This document shows, piece by piece, positions 53,914 through 62,222 of a stretch of DNA of 64,000 nt; positions within the stretch are counted from its first letter, which is position 1; each line of letters starts with the position of its first letter. Position numbers and translations under genes: made by a program. This stretch comes from Actinopolymorpha pittospori. GTDB lineage: Bacteria > Actinomycetota > Actinomycetes > Propionibacteriales > Actinopolymorphaceae. The stretch spans positions 1,550,001-1,614,000 of the forward strand of contig NZ_JADBEM010000001.1 of the NCBI RefSeq assembly GCF_014873875.1. The letters are read 5' to 3'. The notes beneath the pieces were generated by a model. That model saw only the letters and a program-made list of their open reading frames with translations, was not told the origin of the DNA and did not search any database.

Positions 53914-54611
53914 CCCGTGGCCTCCGTCCGGACGAGGCTGTCCGCGGCCTCGCGCAGCCAGACCTCCCGCTCTGGGTCACCCGATAGTTCGAGGAGCCAC
54001 CGCAACAGACCCACGCCGTCGCCGCGACGCACTCCGAGAGCAGCCGCGTGGGGGGCGATCGTGTCTGCGACCGAGCCTGGGTAGTCGTACGCCCCCCGCA
54101 GCGCGTCGGCGATCACCTGCCCGACCGCGCCCGGGTCTTCCCGGACAGCGAGCAGATCAGCGGCGATGCGCCCGGGTCGGGTCGCGGGCAGCCCCTGCCG
54201 CCACGTCCAGTCGCCGTCGCCCACATCCGCGCGGTGCAGCCGCACGTCGTGGCGGCGGGACTGCTTGCGCCGGGGCAGCGTGAATTCGTGCACATCGGCC
54301 GGCAGGTCTCCCAGCCCGTACAGCACGGCCGCCGACCGGTGCGAAACCACGCCCTCGCCCGCGCCGCGTTCCCACACCGGGGTTCCCGGGTCCAGCTGCA
54401 GCCACGCCGCTCGCAGCTCCAGATGATCCGGCTCGCCCGCGCCGCGGACCCGGTACACCCCGCGTGCGACCCGCACAAGTACTCCGTCGCGGACCATCCG
54501 GGCCACTGTCGACCACGCCATGCCAGCTACCTCCACCTGCCGTGTGGTCAGCAGGCCCCACTGCTCCTCGGCGACTGTCAGCAGCTCCGGCCACACTTCA
54601 GACCTGGACAT
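53910..54611 (-). CDS. AbiEi-type antitoxin (locus 2)
   Basis: 233 residues: an N-terminal winged helix (QWGLLTTRQVEVAGMAWSTV, then VRVARGVYRVRG), a middle VSHRSAAVLYGLGDLPADVH and RPGRIAADLLAVREDPGAVG, and a helical C-terminus. AbiEi proteins repress their operon by binding inverted repeats upstream and neutralise the toxin indirectly. The start at 54611 is followed 60 bp upstream by a short AT-rich region (TATAAACTGCAG) suitable for the promoter. Confidence 0.88.
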   Translation of the reverse strand: MSRSEVWPELLTVAEEQWGLLTTRQVEVAGMAWSTVARMVRDGVLVRVARGVYRVRGAGEPDHLELRAAWLQLDPGTPVWERGAGEGVVSHRSAAVLYGLGDLPADVHEFTLPRRKQSRRHDVRLHRADVGDGDWTWRQGLPATRPGRIAADLLAVREDPGAVGQVIADALRGAYDYPGSVADTIAPHAAALGVRRGDGVGLLRWLLELSGDPEREVWLREAADSLVRTEATG

Positions 54612-54849
54612 GGCTGCAGTCTAGCGCGGTACCGCTATAAACTGCAGCGGCTCCTGCATCAAGTCACTGCAAAATGATGCGCTTCCGCATCATTATGAAG
54701 CACAGACATGGTGGGCTCCACGGAGCACGTCGGCCTCGGTTCCACACTCCCTTGCTCCGGTGGCGAAGGGGAGCGGAAGCTCGCCAAGGGCACGACATAC
54801 CCGAAGCCGGCAAATCGGCCACACCCGAGAGCCGTTCGGGAAGCGCCGT

Positions 54850-55020
54850 GCCCGCCTGCTCTTCCATCTCGCAACGACTGCCCGGTTGGTGACTACGGCC
54901 GCCGCGATCATGGTCGTGGTCTTCGCGGCGTTACTGCTGGACCCGAGCCGGATGCTGCAGCAGTTCGGCCTCGGCCTTGCCGTGGCCGTCCTGCTCGAAG
55001 CTCGTCGGCGCTCAGGGTGA
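54850..55020 (+). pseudogene. MMPL/RND transporter C-terminal fragment
   Basis: ARLVTTAAAIMVVVFAALLL and DPSRMLQQFGLGLAVAVLLE match the last two membrane segments of MMPL-family transporters. No upstream part is present. A fragment left by rearrangement. Confidence 0.65.
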
Positions 55021-55173
55021 CGACCAGCGGCCCTAAGCATCCACATGGCTCAACGCCGGCGTGGCGCCGAGCAGGGCCGCGCGACGCAGTTCTTCCGCAA
55101 AAACCTTGGTGTGAAGGTGGGGGGTGCCCGCCGGGGTTGCGCACGCGTGCCGCGGACCTTCCCCGGGCGCGGG

Positions 55174-55250
55174 CGTACCACCTGCACGTTCCTCGGCTGA
55201 AGCCGAACTTCGTCGCCTATACGCCGTGCCGCACCTGGAGTGAGCCGCCC
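55174..55250 (-). repeat. att-like arm D without tRNA sequence
   Basis: The non-tRNA arm of sites A-C recurs (TACCACCTGCACGTTC on plus, then CCTATACGCCGTGCCG), but the tRNA-Ser 3' half that should precede it is absent; sequence before 55174 is unrelated. It could be the far end of the element family or a deleted att site. Confidence 0.65.
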
Positions 55251-55424
55251 CACTCCCTCGAGCGCACGAGCACGCACGTCCTATCGGCGACGAACGGCAC
55301 CGCATGCACGTTCGATACGCGCGAGAGCGCCAGCAGCATTGGCCGAAACTGGACGGTCACGCGCCCTTCCGAGAACGCCTTACCCACCACAAGCAGAAAG
55401 AAAGACATCCCTGGAGTTTGAATG

Positions 55425-55740
55425 TCAAGCCGCAACCGCAGATTCCTCTGGTTTGGACGAGCGGTGAGCCCAGGCGGTTTCCTCGTTGTAGAGGGTGCGG
55501 GTCTTGAGGCAGCCGTGCAGGATGCCGACGAGCCGGTTGGCGACGTGTCTGCATGCTGCGAAGTGGTCGGTGCCGCGGGCTCGCAGCTCGTCGTAGAGGG
55601 CTCGCGCACCGGGCGAGGCGGTCATGGCGGGGACGACCTGGCTGAGCAGGGCGTCGATGAGCCTGTCGTTGTGAACGTAGCGGGCGGCGACGACCTTCTT
55701 CTTGCCCGAGGCGCGGGTGATGGGGCTGGTGCCGGCGTAG
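55425..55740 (-). pseudogene. Outer IS110 transposase, C-terminal part
   Basis: Encodes YAGTSPITRASGKKKVVAAR, then ASPGARALYDELRARGTDHF, VANRLVGILHGCLKTRTLYN and a stop at 55425. This is the C-terminal catalytic domain of an IS110 transposase. It continues exactly from the fragment at 57092-57971 if the inner IS110 is removed (reading K-N-Y-A-G). Confidence 0.88.
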
Positions 55741-55755
55741 ATGCCCCTATGGATG

Positions 55756-56880
55756 TCAAGCCGCTGCGGGACTGGCGGTTGTGTCTGGTGTGGACTTGGT
55801 GATGATCTGGTGGACTTCGCGGGCGATGTAGCGTTTGAGGCAGCGCAGAACCTCGCGTCGGGTCTTGCCTTCGCTGATGCGGCGTTGCATGTAGTCGCGG
55901 GTGGCCGGATCCCAGCGCAGGCGAGACAGGGCGATGCGGTAGAGCGCGGCGTTGGCGTTGCGGTCGCCGCCACGGTTGAGGCGGTGGCGGGTGGTCTGCC
56001 CGGAGGACGCCTCGACCGGGCTGACACCGCACAGCGACGCGAAGGATCCCTCGCTGCGCAGCCGTTCGGGGTTGTCGCCGACCGTGATCAGCAGGGTCGC
56101 GGCGTTGTCGGGGCCGATGCCGGGCCGGTCCAGCAGCCTGGGTGCTCGGGTTTTGACCGCCTCGGTGATGCGTTGCTCCAGGTCGCTGATCTCGGTGGTC
56201 AACGCGAGGATCCGGCGGGCCAGGATGCGCAGCGTGTAGGCCGCGGCGCTGACGACATCGTCGGGCGTGCTGGCCTCCAGCGCTGCGCAGTGCCGGACCA
56301 GGGCGGTGTTGCTCAGTCCGGACATCGCCTCCCGCAGAGCCGGGTCGGCGGCGACGAGCACGGCTTTGAGCTGGTTGATCGTCTGGGTGCGAGCCTTGAG
56401 GGCGGATGCTTTGGCCAGCTTGAACATCCGCAGCATCTCCACGGGCCCGTCCCCGGTCTTCGCCGCGGCCGTGGCCCGGCCCGACAGCAGCGCGCGGGCG
56501 GCCGACTCGGCGTCGATGACGTCGGTCTTGCCCCGCCGGCGGCGGGTGGCCTTGTCAGGCTGATTTACCTCGATCACCTCGACACCCTTGCAGCGCAAGT
56601 ACCGGGCCAGCGCTGCGCCGTAGGAGCCGGTGCCCTCGATGCCGGCCCGCCGCAGCGTCCCGAAACCACGCGTCCAGGCCACCAGCTCCCGGTAGCCAGC
56701 GGTGGTCGCGGGGAACGTCGCGGTGGCCAGCAGCGCACCCAGAAGCGTGACCACCGCCGCGGTGTGCGTGTTCTTGTGTGTATCCACGCCGACGACGACG
56801 TCGTCTAGGTTGGTCTCATCCTGGTCGCGCCGCACGGGTTGGGACATGCTGGGCATGGTCGTCTGACTCCTGATCGCCAT
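55756..56880 (-). CDS. IS110-family transposase (bridge-RNA-type recombinase)
   Basis: 374 residues. RuvC-like domain: VVVGVDTHKNTHTAAVV (Asp), GIEGTGSYGAALARYL (Glu), KTDVIDAESAARALL (two Asp). A coiled-coil-rich middle follows, then the Transposase_20 domain LDRPGIGPDNAATLL and VEASSGQTTRHRLNRGGDRN with the catalytic Ser. Intact, so the element may be active. The first methionine gives a ~25-residue leader; MSQPVRRDQ is an alternative start. Confidence 0.93.
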   Translation of the reverse strand: MAIRSQTTMPSMSQPVRRDQDETNLDDVVVGVDTHKNTHTAAVVTLLGALLATATFPATTAGYRELVAWTRGFGTLRRAGIEGTGSYGAALARYLRCKGVEVIEVNQPDKATRRRRGKTDVIDAESAARALLSGRATAAAKTGDGPVEMLRMFKLAKASALKARTQTINQLKAVLVAADPALREAMSGLSNTALVRHCAALEASTPDDVVSAAAYTLRILARRILALTTEISDLEQRITEAVKTRAPRLLDRPGIGPDNAATLLITVGDNPERLRSEGSFASLCGVSPVEASSGQTTRHRLNRGGDRNANAALYRIALSRLRWDPATRDYMQRRISEGKTRREVLRCLKRYIAREVHQIITKSTPDTTASPAAA

Positions 56881-57091
56881 GGGGACGGAAGGCCACCGCC
56901 GGTCCAGGCGTGGGCGGTCAGAACTGTGATGGTGCCCTGTTCACGGCAAGGCCCCTATCGGGACACGCCCCGCCGGTCCGGCGGCCGCACGCACCGCCCC
57001 AGGCCGTGGCCGACAGATCTACACGAAGGCATCACGGCCAGTTCTTGCGCGGGTCAGGCCACGGCCTGGGACGACACGCCATGATCCTCAC
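56881..57091 (-). ncRNA. Candidate IS110 bridge RNA
   Basis: The 5' non-coding end of the inner IS110. Reading the minus strand, CCCAGGCCGTGGCC (57070-57057) and GGCCACGGCCTGGG (57011-56998) form a 14-bp perfect stem around a 45-nt loop. The loop contains GCAAGAACT (57048-57040), identical to the left flank plus CT core of the insertion site, and GTGTAG (57024-57019), complementary to the right flank CTACGC with one G-U pair. A second loop region has ATAGGGGC (56958-56951), matching the element's own right end, and TCACAG (56929-56924), complementary to its left end CTGTGA. This is the target-loop/donor-loop arrangement known for IS621-type bridge RNAs. Transcript ends are unknown. Confidence 0.7.
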
Positions 57092-57971
57092 AGTTCTTGC
57101 GGGCGCGGGCGTCGGTGTAGCGGTGCTGGTCGTCGCCGAACTCGGCGAGCACCCGGGCACCGAGAATGGGCCCCAGGCCCGGCTGAGACAGGACGATCTC
57201 AGCGTCCGGGTGTTGGCCAAAATGTTGCTCCACCTGCCCTTGCAGGGTCTTGATCTGCTCGTTCAGTGTGGCCAGCACGGCAGTGGCAGCGCGGATGGTG
57301 GTCGCGTACGCCTGTGCCACCACGGCGGGCTGGCCGAGGTGCTCGGCGCGCAGGGCAGCCTGGATCTTGCCCGCTTTGGTGTCGATGTCGCCGCGTCGAC
57401 GTGCTCGTTTCAGCGCCGTGCGGATCTGGGTGAGCGTCAGCTTCGCCGCCGACGCGGGGTCTGGTGCCTTGGCCAAAAGTTCCAGCGCATCGGGCGTGGT
57501 CAGCTCTTCGAACGCCTCGAGCGCAGCCGGGAAGTAGTCCCGCAGGGCGTGCCGCAGCCGCTGCATGTGCCGGGTCCGCTCCCAGATCATGCTCTTGTGG
57601 GCACGAGACACCACCTTGATCGCTGCCGCCTCGGCACTGTCGCCGGCCACCGGGCGCAGCTGGTGGGAATCGGTGCGCACCATGTCGGCCAGCATGTGCG
57701 CATCGGCGCCGTCGCTTTTGGCGCCAGACATCCCGTACCGTTCCCGGTACCTGGAAGCCTGCAAGGGATTCACCGCACACACCCGGTACCCGGCAGCGAT
57801 CAACGCCTGCACCCATGGGCCCTTATCGGTCTCGATCCCGATCACCACCTGCTCGGCGGTCTCGTCGGCGTCTTCACCGAGCTGCTCGCCGATCAGCGCG
57901 TGCAGCCGGGCCATCCCGGCCACGCCCTCGGGCAGCCGCGCTCTGGCAAGCCGCCTGCCAGAGGCATCCAT
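57092..57971 (-). pseudogene. Outer IS110 transposase, N-terminal part
   Basis: Reads MDASGRRLARARLPEGVAGM, VVIGIETDKGPWVQALIAAG, KSDGADAHMLADMVRTDSHQ (DEDD residues), then VLSQPGLGPILGARVLAEFG and ARARKN, where the inner IS110 begins at the next codon. The frame upstream of 57971 (QDIHDIELMDASG) looks like the continuation of the N-terminus with a frameshift, so the first Asp region may already have been damaged. Confidence 0.85.
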
Positions 57972-58104
57972 CAGCTCGATGTCGTGGATGTCTTGGCAGA
58001 CGACCTCTCCTACCGGAGCTCCGCCCCCATTACCGGCCCGACATGCCGAAGATCAACATCTTGACCACAACAGCCGCCGCCTAACTGAACGGCCTTGGTC
58101 CTAG

Positions 58105-59238
58105 CTATGCGGTCAGCGGTACGCGCCACTCCACGATTGTGTTCGCCTGATCGTTCGCGCGTACGGTGCAGGAGCCTCCGAGACGGAGCGCTCGGTTCCG
58201 CAACTGCGGGAGAGCACTGTGGGGCATCGCCTGCTCGCTCAGCCGACCGTCGTCGGTGACGGTGAGGGTGAGCTGGCCCGCACTCACCCGCACCACGACC
58301 TCGACCATGCTCGGTGCGGAATGCGCGGCGGCGTTGGCGAGGGCTTCCCGGACGGCTCGCGCGAGTTCGCGTTGGAGGTCCCGAGACAGCCGCTGGTCGA
58401 CCGGCCCGTGGATGACGAGGCTGGGAGTGAAGCCGAGGATGGCCCGGGCCCAGTCGATCTCGTCCAGCACCTGGGCACTGGGTGTCTGCCCGCCCGCGGC
58501 TCGCTCCTGAGGGAGGGCAAAGATCGCGGAGCGGATCTGCTGGGTCGTCTCGTCGAGTTCGTCGATGGCTTTGTCGACCTTGAGCTGTACCTCCTGCCGG
58601 CGGACCAGGCCGGCCACGCTGTGCAGGTAGGTGACAATGGAGAAAAGCCGGTCTATCACCACATCACGCAGGTAATTGGCGATGCGGTCGCGCTCTTCGG
58701 CCAGCAGGAGGCGCGCGTCGACCTGCTGAAGGGCGAGCGCGGCAAGACCAGCGCACATCTTCATCATCTGCACCTCCTGTTCGGAGATGCGTGCATTGGG
58801 TGAGCCGCGGCGCCAACCGACGATCAGCACGCCCAGCACCTTGCCGCCCACGGCGAGCGGAAGGAGAACACCGGGACCAAGAACGGAAAGTGCCTCCGCA
58901 ACCTGCGGAGCCGGGTCCCACCCCAGTTCCTGGGTGATGTCCTCGCTGACGACGCCGGTACCCGATTCCACGACCGTGGCGAGAAGGCCCTGCAGCGGCA
59001 CAGGCGAGCCGTCCATGTGCCCCAGACCGAGACCTTCCGCGGCTTCGTAGACAGCGGTCTCCTCCGGATAGGCAGCATTGACCGTGACGATGGCGGCAAA
59101 TTCCGCACCGGACACAACATGTATATGTTCTGTGACTGTACGTAACACGTCGTAGGGGCTAACCCCTTCGAGCAGCAGCCGGTTCGTTTCCAATGCCGAC
59201 TCCAGCCACTGCTGGCGGTGGCGTTCCTCTCCAGCCAT
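58105..59238 (-). CDS. GAF-domain DevS/NarL-type histidine kinase lacking the phospho-acceptor His
   Basis: 377 residues. A GAF domain covers residues ~35-175. Then LLLAEERDRIANYLRDVVID and RLFSIVTYLH form the HisKA_3 dimerisation helix, where the His of the usual ERxRIARxLHD is Arg191 (codon CGT). The HATPase domain keeps the N-box Asn (AVREALANAAAHSAPSM), but the DDGxG box reads VTDDGRLSEQ. The protein probably cannot autophosphorylate. No response regulator is adjacent. Confidence 0.85.
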   Translation of the reverse strand: MAGEERHRQQWLESALETNRLLLEGVSPYDVLRTVTEHIHVVSGAEFAAIVTVNAAYPEETAVYEAAEGLGLGHMDGSPVPLQGLLATVVESGTGVVSEDITQELGWDPAPQVAEALSVLGPGVLLPLAVGGKVLGVLIVGWRRGSPNARISEQEVQMMKMCAGLAALALQQVDARLLLAEERDRIANYLRDVVIDRLFSIVTYLHSVAGLVRRQEVQLKVDKAIDELDETTQQIRSAIFALPQERAAGGQTPSAQVLDEIDWARAILGFTPSLVIHGPVDQRLSRDLQRELARAVREALANAAAHSAPSMVEVVVRVSAGQLTLTVTDDGRLSEQAMPHSALPQLRNRALRLGGSCTVRANDQANTIVEWRVPLTA

Positions 59239-59282
59239 GAAGCTTCACGTCCCACGCTAGACGGTAGGCCGCGCGTCTCACG

Positions 59283-59391
59283 CTAGTGTCGCGTAATGGT
59301 TGAGCATTTACTCCCGCAGACAGCATCGCCGCAGGTCAGGGCGGTCCGAAGCTGCTCCTGGTGGCAAGCAGATTTCATTACACGACACTAG
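59283..59391. repeat. MITE copy 3 (109 bp, TA-flanked)
   Basis: Ends CTAGTGTCGCGTAATG and CATTACACGACACTAG. Inserted ~44 bp upstream of the pseudo-kinase start, where it could alter expression. Same orientation as copy 2. Confidence 0.9.
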
Positions 59392-59732
59392 AGGGTAGGC
59401 CGCCTGGCGGAACAGGCCGCCTTCATCACTTGGCCTGGGCCTCCGGCGCCAGCGGTGCTGGGACAGAAGCCGGGTCGGGGGACATGTGCTTGCAAGGACA
59501 GAACAACGCGGGATGATCGCGATGGCAGCGAAGGCGCCGAATGTCCTCGATTCTCAAGTAATCGGCTCACGGAATCAACCGCCTGAGTCATGACCAATGG
59601 AGCATTGCCCCAATAGGCCCGATCCCCGCTGCGTCGATCGCCCGCGCCGCGAAGGTGTTCCGCCGACTGCGGCCGTGCGGTCCAGCCGGAACGGGCTCGC
59701 GTGTTGTCCTTGACGCCGATCTCTTCACTTAA
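59392..59732. other. Intergenic, 341 bp
   Basis: Nothing recognised. It ends with the TTAA target duplication of the IS1380 element at 59729-59732. Confidence 0.4.
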
Positions 59733-61407
59733 CCTCGATCCGTGGACTGATGGCTGATCGTCGGCGGGTCGGAGTAGAAGAAATGCCTTCTGGATCGGGA
59801 GAATCTGGAGTGTCTAGGTCCTGATCCAACCCGATCCAAAAGGCACTGAGAGTGAAACTACCGTACGGGTGGTCGCGAGCCACGCCGGTGTTCGATGATC
59901 AGAACCTGGTGTCGTGTGCGGGCCTGGCGCCGGTGATGGCGTTGGCCGAGCGGGCGGGCCTGTCGGAGCTGGTGGACGAGCGGGTCGCGATCCGGACCAC
60001 GACGGTGAGGTCGGCAGCGGCCAACCCGGCGGGCAAGCTCACCTCGATCATCGCGGGGATGGCTGCCGGCGCGGACTGTATCGACGATCTGGATGTGATC
60101 CGCTCTGGTGGGATGCGCCGGCTGTTCGGCGGGGTGTATGCGCCGGCGACGCTTGGCCAGTTTCTGCGGGAGTTCACCCACGGCCACTGCATGCAGTTGG
60201 CGTCGGTCGCGCGGGCTCATCTGGTCAACCTTGTCCAGGCCAGCGGGCTGCTGCCCGGCATCGAGACCCAGGCGTTCATCGACATCGACTCACTCCTACG
60301 CCCGGTCTATGGGCACGCCAAGCAGGGCGCGAGCTTCGGGCACACCAAGATCGCCGGCCGGCAGGTGCTGCGCCGGGGCTTGTCACCGCTGGCGACCACG
60401 ATCAGCACCAGCCAGGGCGCGCCGGTGGTGGCCGGGATCCGGCTCCGCGCCGGACGGGCCGCCTCGGGCAAGGGTGCGGCGAGCATGGTGGCCGAAGCGA
60501 TCGCCACCACCCGCGCCGCCGGGGCGGCCGGCGAAATCCTGATGCGGGGCGACTCGGCGTATGGCAACCACGCCGTGGTCGCCGCGTGTGTGAAAGCAGG
60601 GGCGCGGTTCTCCGTCGTGCTCACCAAGAACCCGGCAGTCACCGCTGCGATCGCCTCCATCCCCGACGACGCCTGGACCCCGGTGCACTACCCCGGCGCG
60701 GTGGTCGATCCCGACACCGGTGAGTTGATCTCCGACGCCGAGGTCGCCGAGACGGAGTTCACCGCCTTCACCTCCACCAAACACCCGGTCACCGCCCGGC
60801 TGGTCGTGCGCAGGGTCCGTGACCGAGCCCACGACCAGGCCGGCGATCAGGAGCTGTTCCCGGTATGGCGTCACCACCCGTTCTTCACCAACAACACCGA
60901 ACCCACCGCGCAGGCTGACATCACCCACCGCCGGCACGCGATCATCGAAACCGTGTTCGCCGACCTGATCGACGGACCACTCGCACACCTACCCTCAGGC
61001 CGGTTCGCCGCCAACAGCGCCTGGGCGATCTGCGCAGCCATCACCCACAACCTGCTCCGCGCCGCCGGCACCCTCACCAGCCCCCGCCACGCCGCCGCCC
61101 GCGGCGCGACGCTTCGCCGCCACATCGTCACCGTCCCCGCCAGAATCGCCCACCCACAGCGCCGCACCGTCCTACACCTGCCCGAGCACTGGCCCTGGGC
61201 CAAACACTGGAACACCCTTTGGCACAACGTGTTCCGCCCCGCAACCGGGCCACCACGCGTCGCCTAAAACTAGCCACCCGCCACCAAGGCCCGACCGGAG
61301 ACCAAAGGAAAGCTGGGCAGACCAGCAATCCCGGCCTGCCCACCCACCACCAACCACGAGCGACCCGCAACCAAAACCATCAACTCAGCGGGTCCACGGA
61401 TCGAGGC
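59733..61407 (+). mobile_element. IS1380-family element 2
   Basis: 1675 bp flanked by TTAA duplications (59729-59732 and 61408-61411). Ends read inward CCTCGATCCGTGGAC and GCCTCGATCCGTGGAC, nearly perfect inverted repeats. Contains one intact transposase gene. Confidence 0.92.
59852..61267 (+). CDS. IS1380-family transposase
   Basis: 471 residues with IS1380 DDE motifs: QAFIDIDSLLRPVYGHAKQG, EILMRGDSAYGNHAVVAACV, and TEPTAQADITHRRHAIIETV with FADLIDG. The frame is intact. A fragment at 41302-41165 derives from a close relative. Confidence 0.93.
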   Translation: MKLPYGWSRATPVFDDQNLVSCAGLAPVMALAERAGLSELVDERVAIRTTTVRSAAANPAGKLTSIIAGMAAGADCIDDLDVIRSGGMRRLFGGVYAPATLGQFLREFTHGHCMQLASVARAHLVNLVQASGLLPGIETQAFIDIDSLLRPVYGHAKQGASFGHTKIAGRQVLRRGLSPLATTISTSQGAPVVAGIRLRAGRAASGKGAASMVAEAIATTRAAGAAGEILMRGDSAYGNHAVVAACVKAGARFSVVLTKNPAVTAAIASIPDDAWTPVHYPGAVVDPDTGELISDAEVAETEFTAFTSTKHPVTARLVVRRVRDRAHDQAGDQELFPVWRHHPFFTNNTEPTAQADITHRRHAIIETVFADLIDGPLAHLPSGRFAANSAWAICAAITHNLLRAAGTLTSPRHAAARGATLRRHIVTVPARIAHPQRRTVLHLPEHWPWAKHWNTLWHNVFRPATGPPRVA

Positions 61408-61411
61408 TTAA

Positions 61412-61694
61412 GGCAATTGCTCAGTGATGGGTCTATGTCCGGCCTGGACCTTGTTACTCGAGCCGGAGGCCGACGTCTGCTTGCGTTGACGTTGGGTATC
61501 GCTGATGACGGTGCGCGGTGTGGTGGTGATGCTCGATGCGGCGGCGTACACGATGTCGCCCTGGTTGAGGCCGGACGACATGGTCGCGGTTCGCGGGGGA
61601 AGATCCGCTCGCCTATCCCTGGGCTGTGGGTAGAGGAACCCGCCGCCGCGGGTATGAAGGGTTGTCGGGCTTACTTGATCGGTCCCAGCGCTCC
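61412..61694. other. Intergenic, 283 bp
   Basis: Only short unsupported frames. A minus-strand Ser/Thr-rich frame (SSGLNQGDIVYAAASSITTT) is not convincing. Confidence 0.35.
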
Positions 61695-62222
61695 TCAAGC
61701 CGTGAGACACGTTGGCACGGGCAGGTACAGAGCCTCGAGCAGGGCGGCAAGCTTGTGGTCAAGTTCGATGCCGACCGCGGCGATGTCGGGGTTTCCCAGC
61801 GACGAGAACTGCCGGCTGGGCTGTTCTGTCGAGAAGAGTGTCGGACCGCCGGGTACTTGCGAGATGACGGTACGCAGTGGTGCGTACAGCATGACAGCTG
61901 GGTTGTGGTGGAACATCCGCTCGGCGATCGTATGGTTGCCCATGAGGTAGGCGGTGCATCGGGCAGTATCTCCGGCGAGGCGCATGAGGGAATCGGCGGC
62001 AGTTTTCCAGTAGATCAGAAATCCGTGTTCGGCGATTTCGTCGGTCAGGTCGAGCACGGTTTGCCATCCGGCATTGTCCGCCATGAGTTGTTCGAAGCGT
62101 GCAGCGGGGTACGTGGGCACGGCAGCCTCATATCGCGCAACAGTGTCCTCGAACGAGCCATCGACCTCGATTGCCAAGCGACGTGCTTCCCAATCCACAG
62201 CGGCGATCTGCGGTTGGGTCAC
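61695..62222 (-). CDS. DUF302 domain protein
   Basis: 175 residues. After a short N-terminal region, HGFLIYWKTAADSLMRLAGD, then CTAYLMGNHTIAERMFHHNP, VMLYAPLRTVI and SRQFSSLGNPDIAAVGIELD form the DUF302 fold. Its ATG overlaps the stop of the upstream NmrA-like gene (ATGA), so the two are coupled. DUF302 proteins are small, possibly ligand-binding proteins of unknown role; pairing with an NAD(P)-binding protein suggests a redox-sensing or reductive pathway. Confidence 0.87.
   Translation of the reverse strand: MTQPQIAAVDWEARRLAIEVDGSFEDTVARYEAAVPTYPAARFEQLMADNAGWQTVLDLTDEIAEHGFLIYWKTAADSLMRLAGDTARCTAYLMGNHTIAERMFHHNPAVMLYAPLRTVISQVPGGPTLFSTEQPSRQFSSLGNPDIAAVGIELDHKLAALLEALYLPVPTCLTA

Larger units (their letters stand above)
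55741..57093 (-). mobile_element. Inner IS110-family element
   Basis: Both junctions carry the dinucleotide CT on the minus strand (at 57093-57092 and 55740-55739). Excision leaving one CT restores AAGAACTACGCC of the host transposase gene. No terminal inverted repeats, as usual for IS110. It has a 211-bp non-coding 5' end (57091-56881) and a 15-bp 3' end, the layout of IS110 elements that encode a bridge RNA upstream of the recombinase. Confidence 0.88.
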
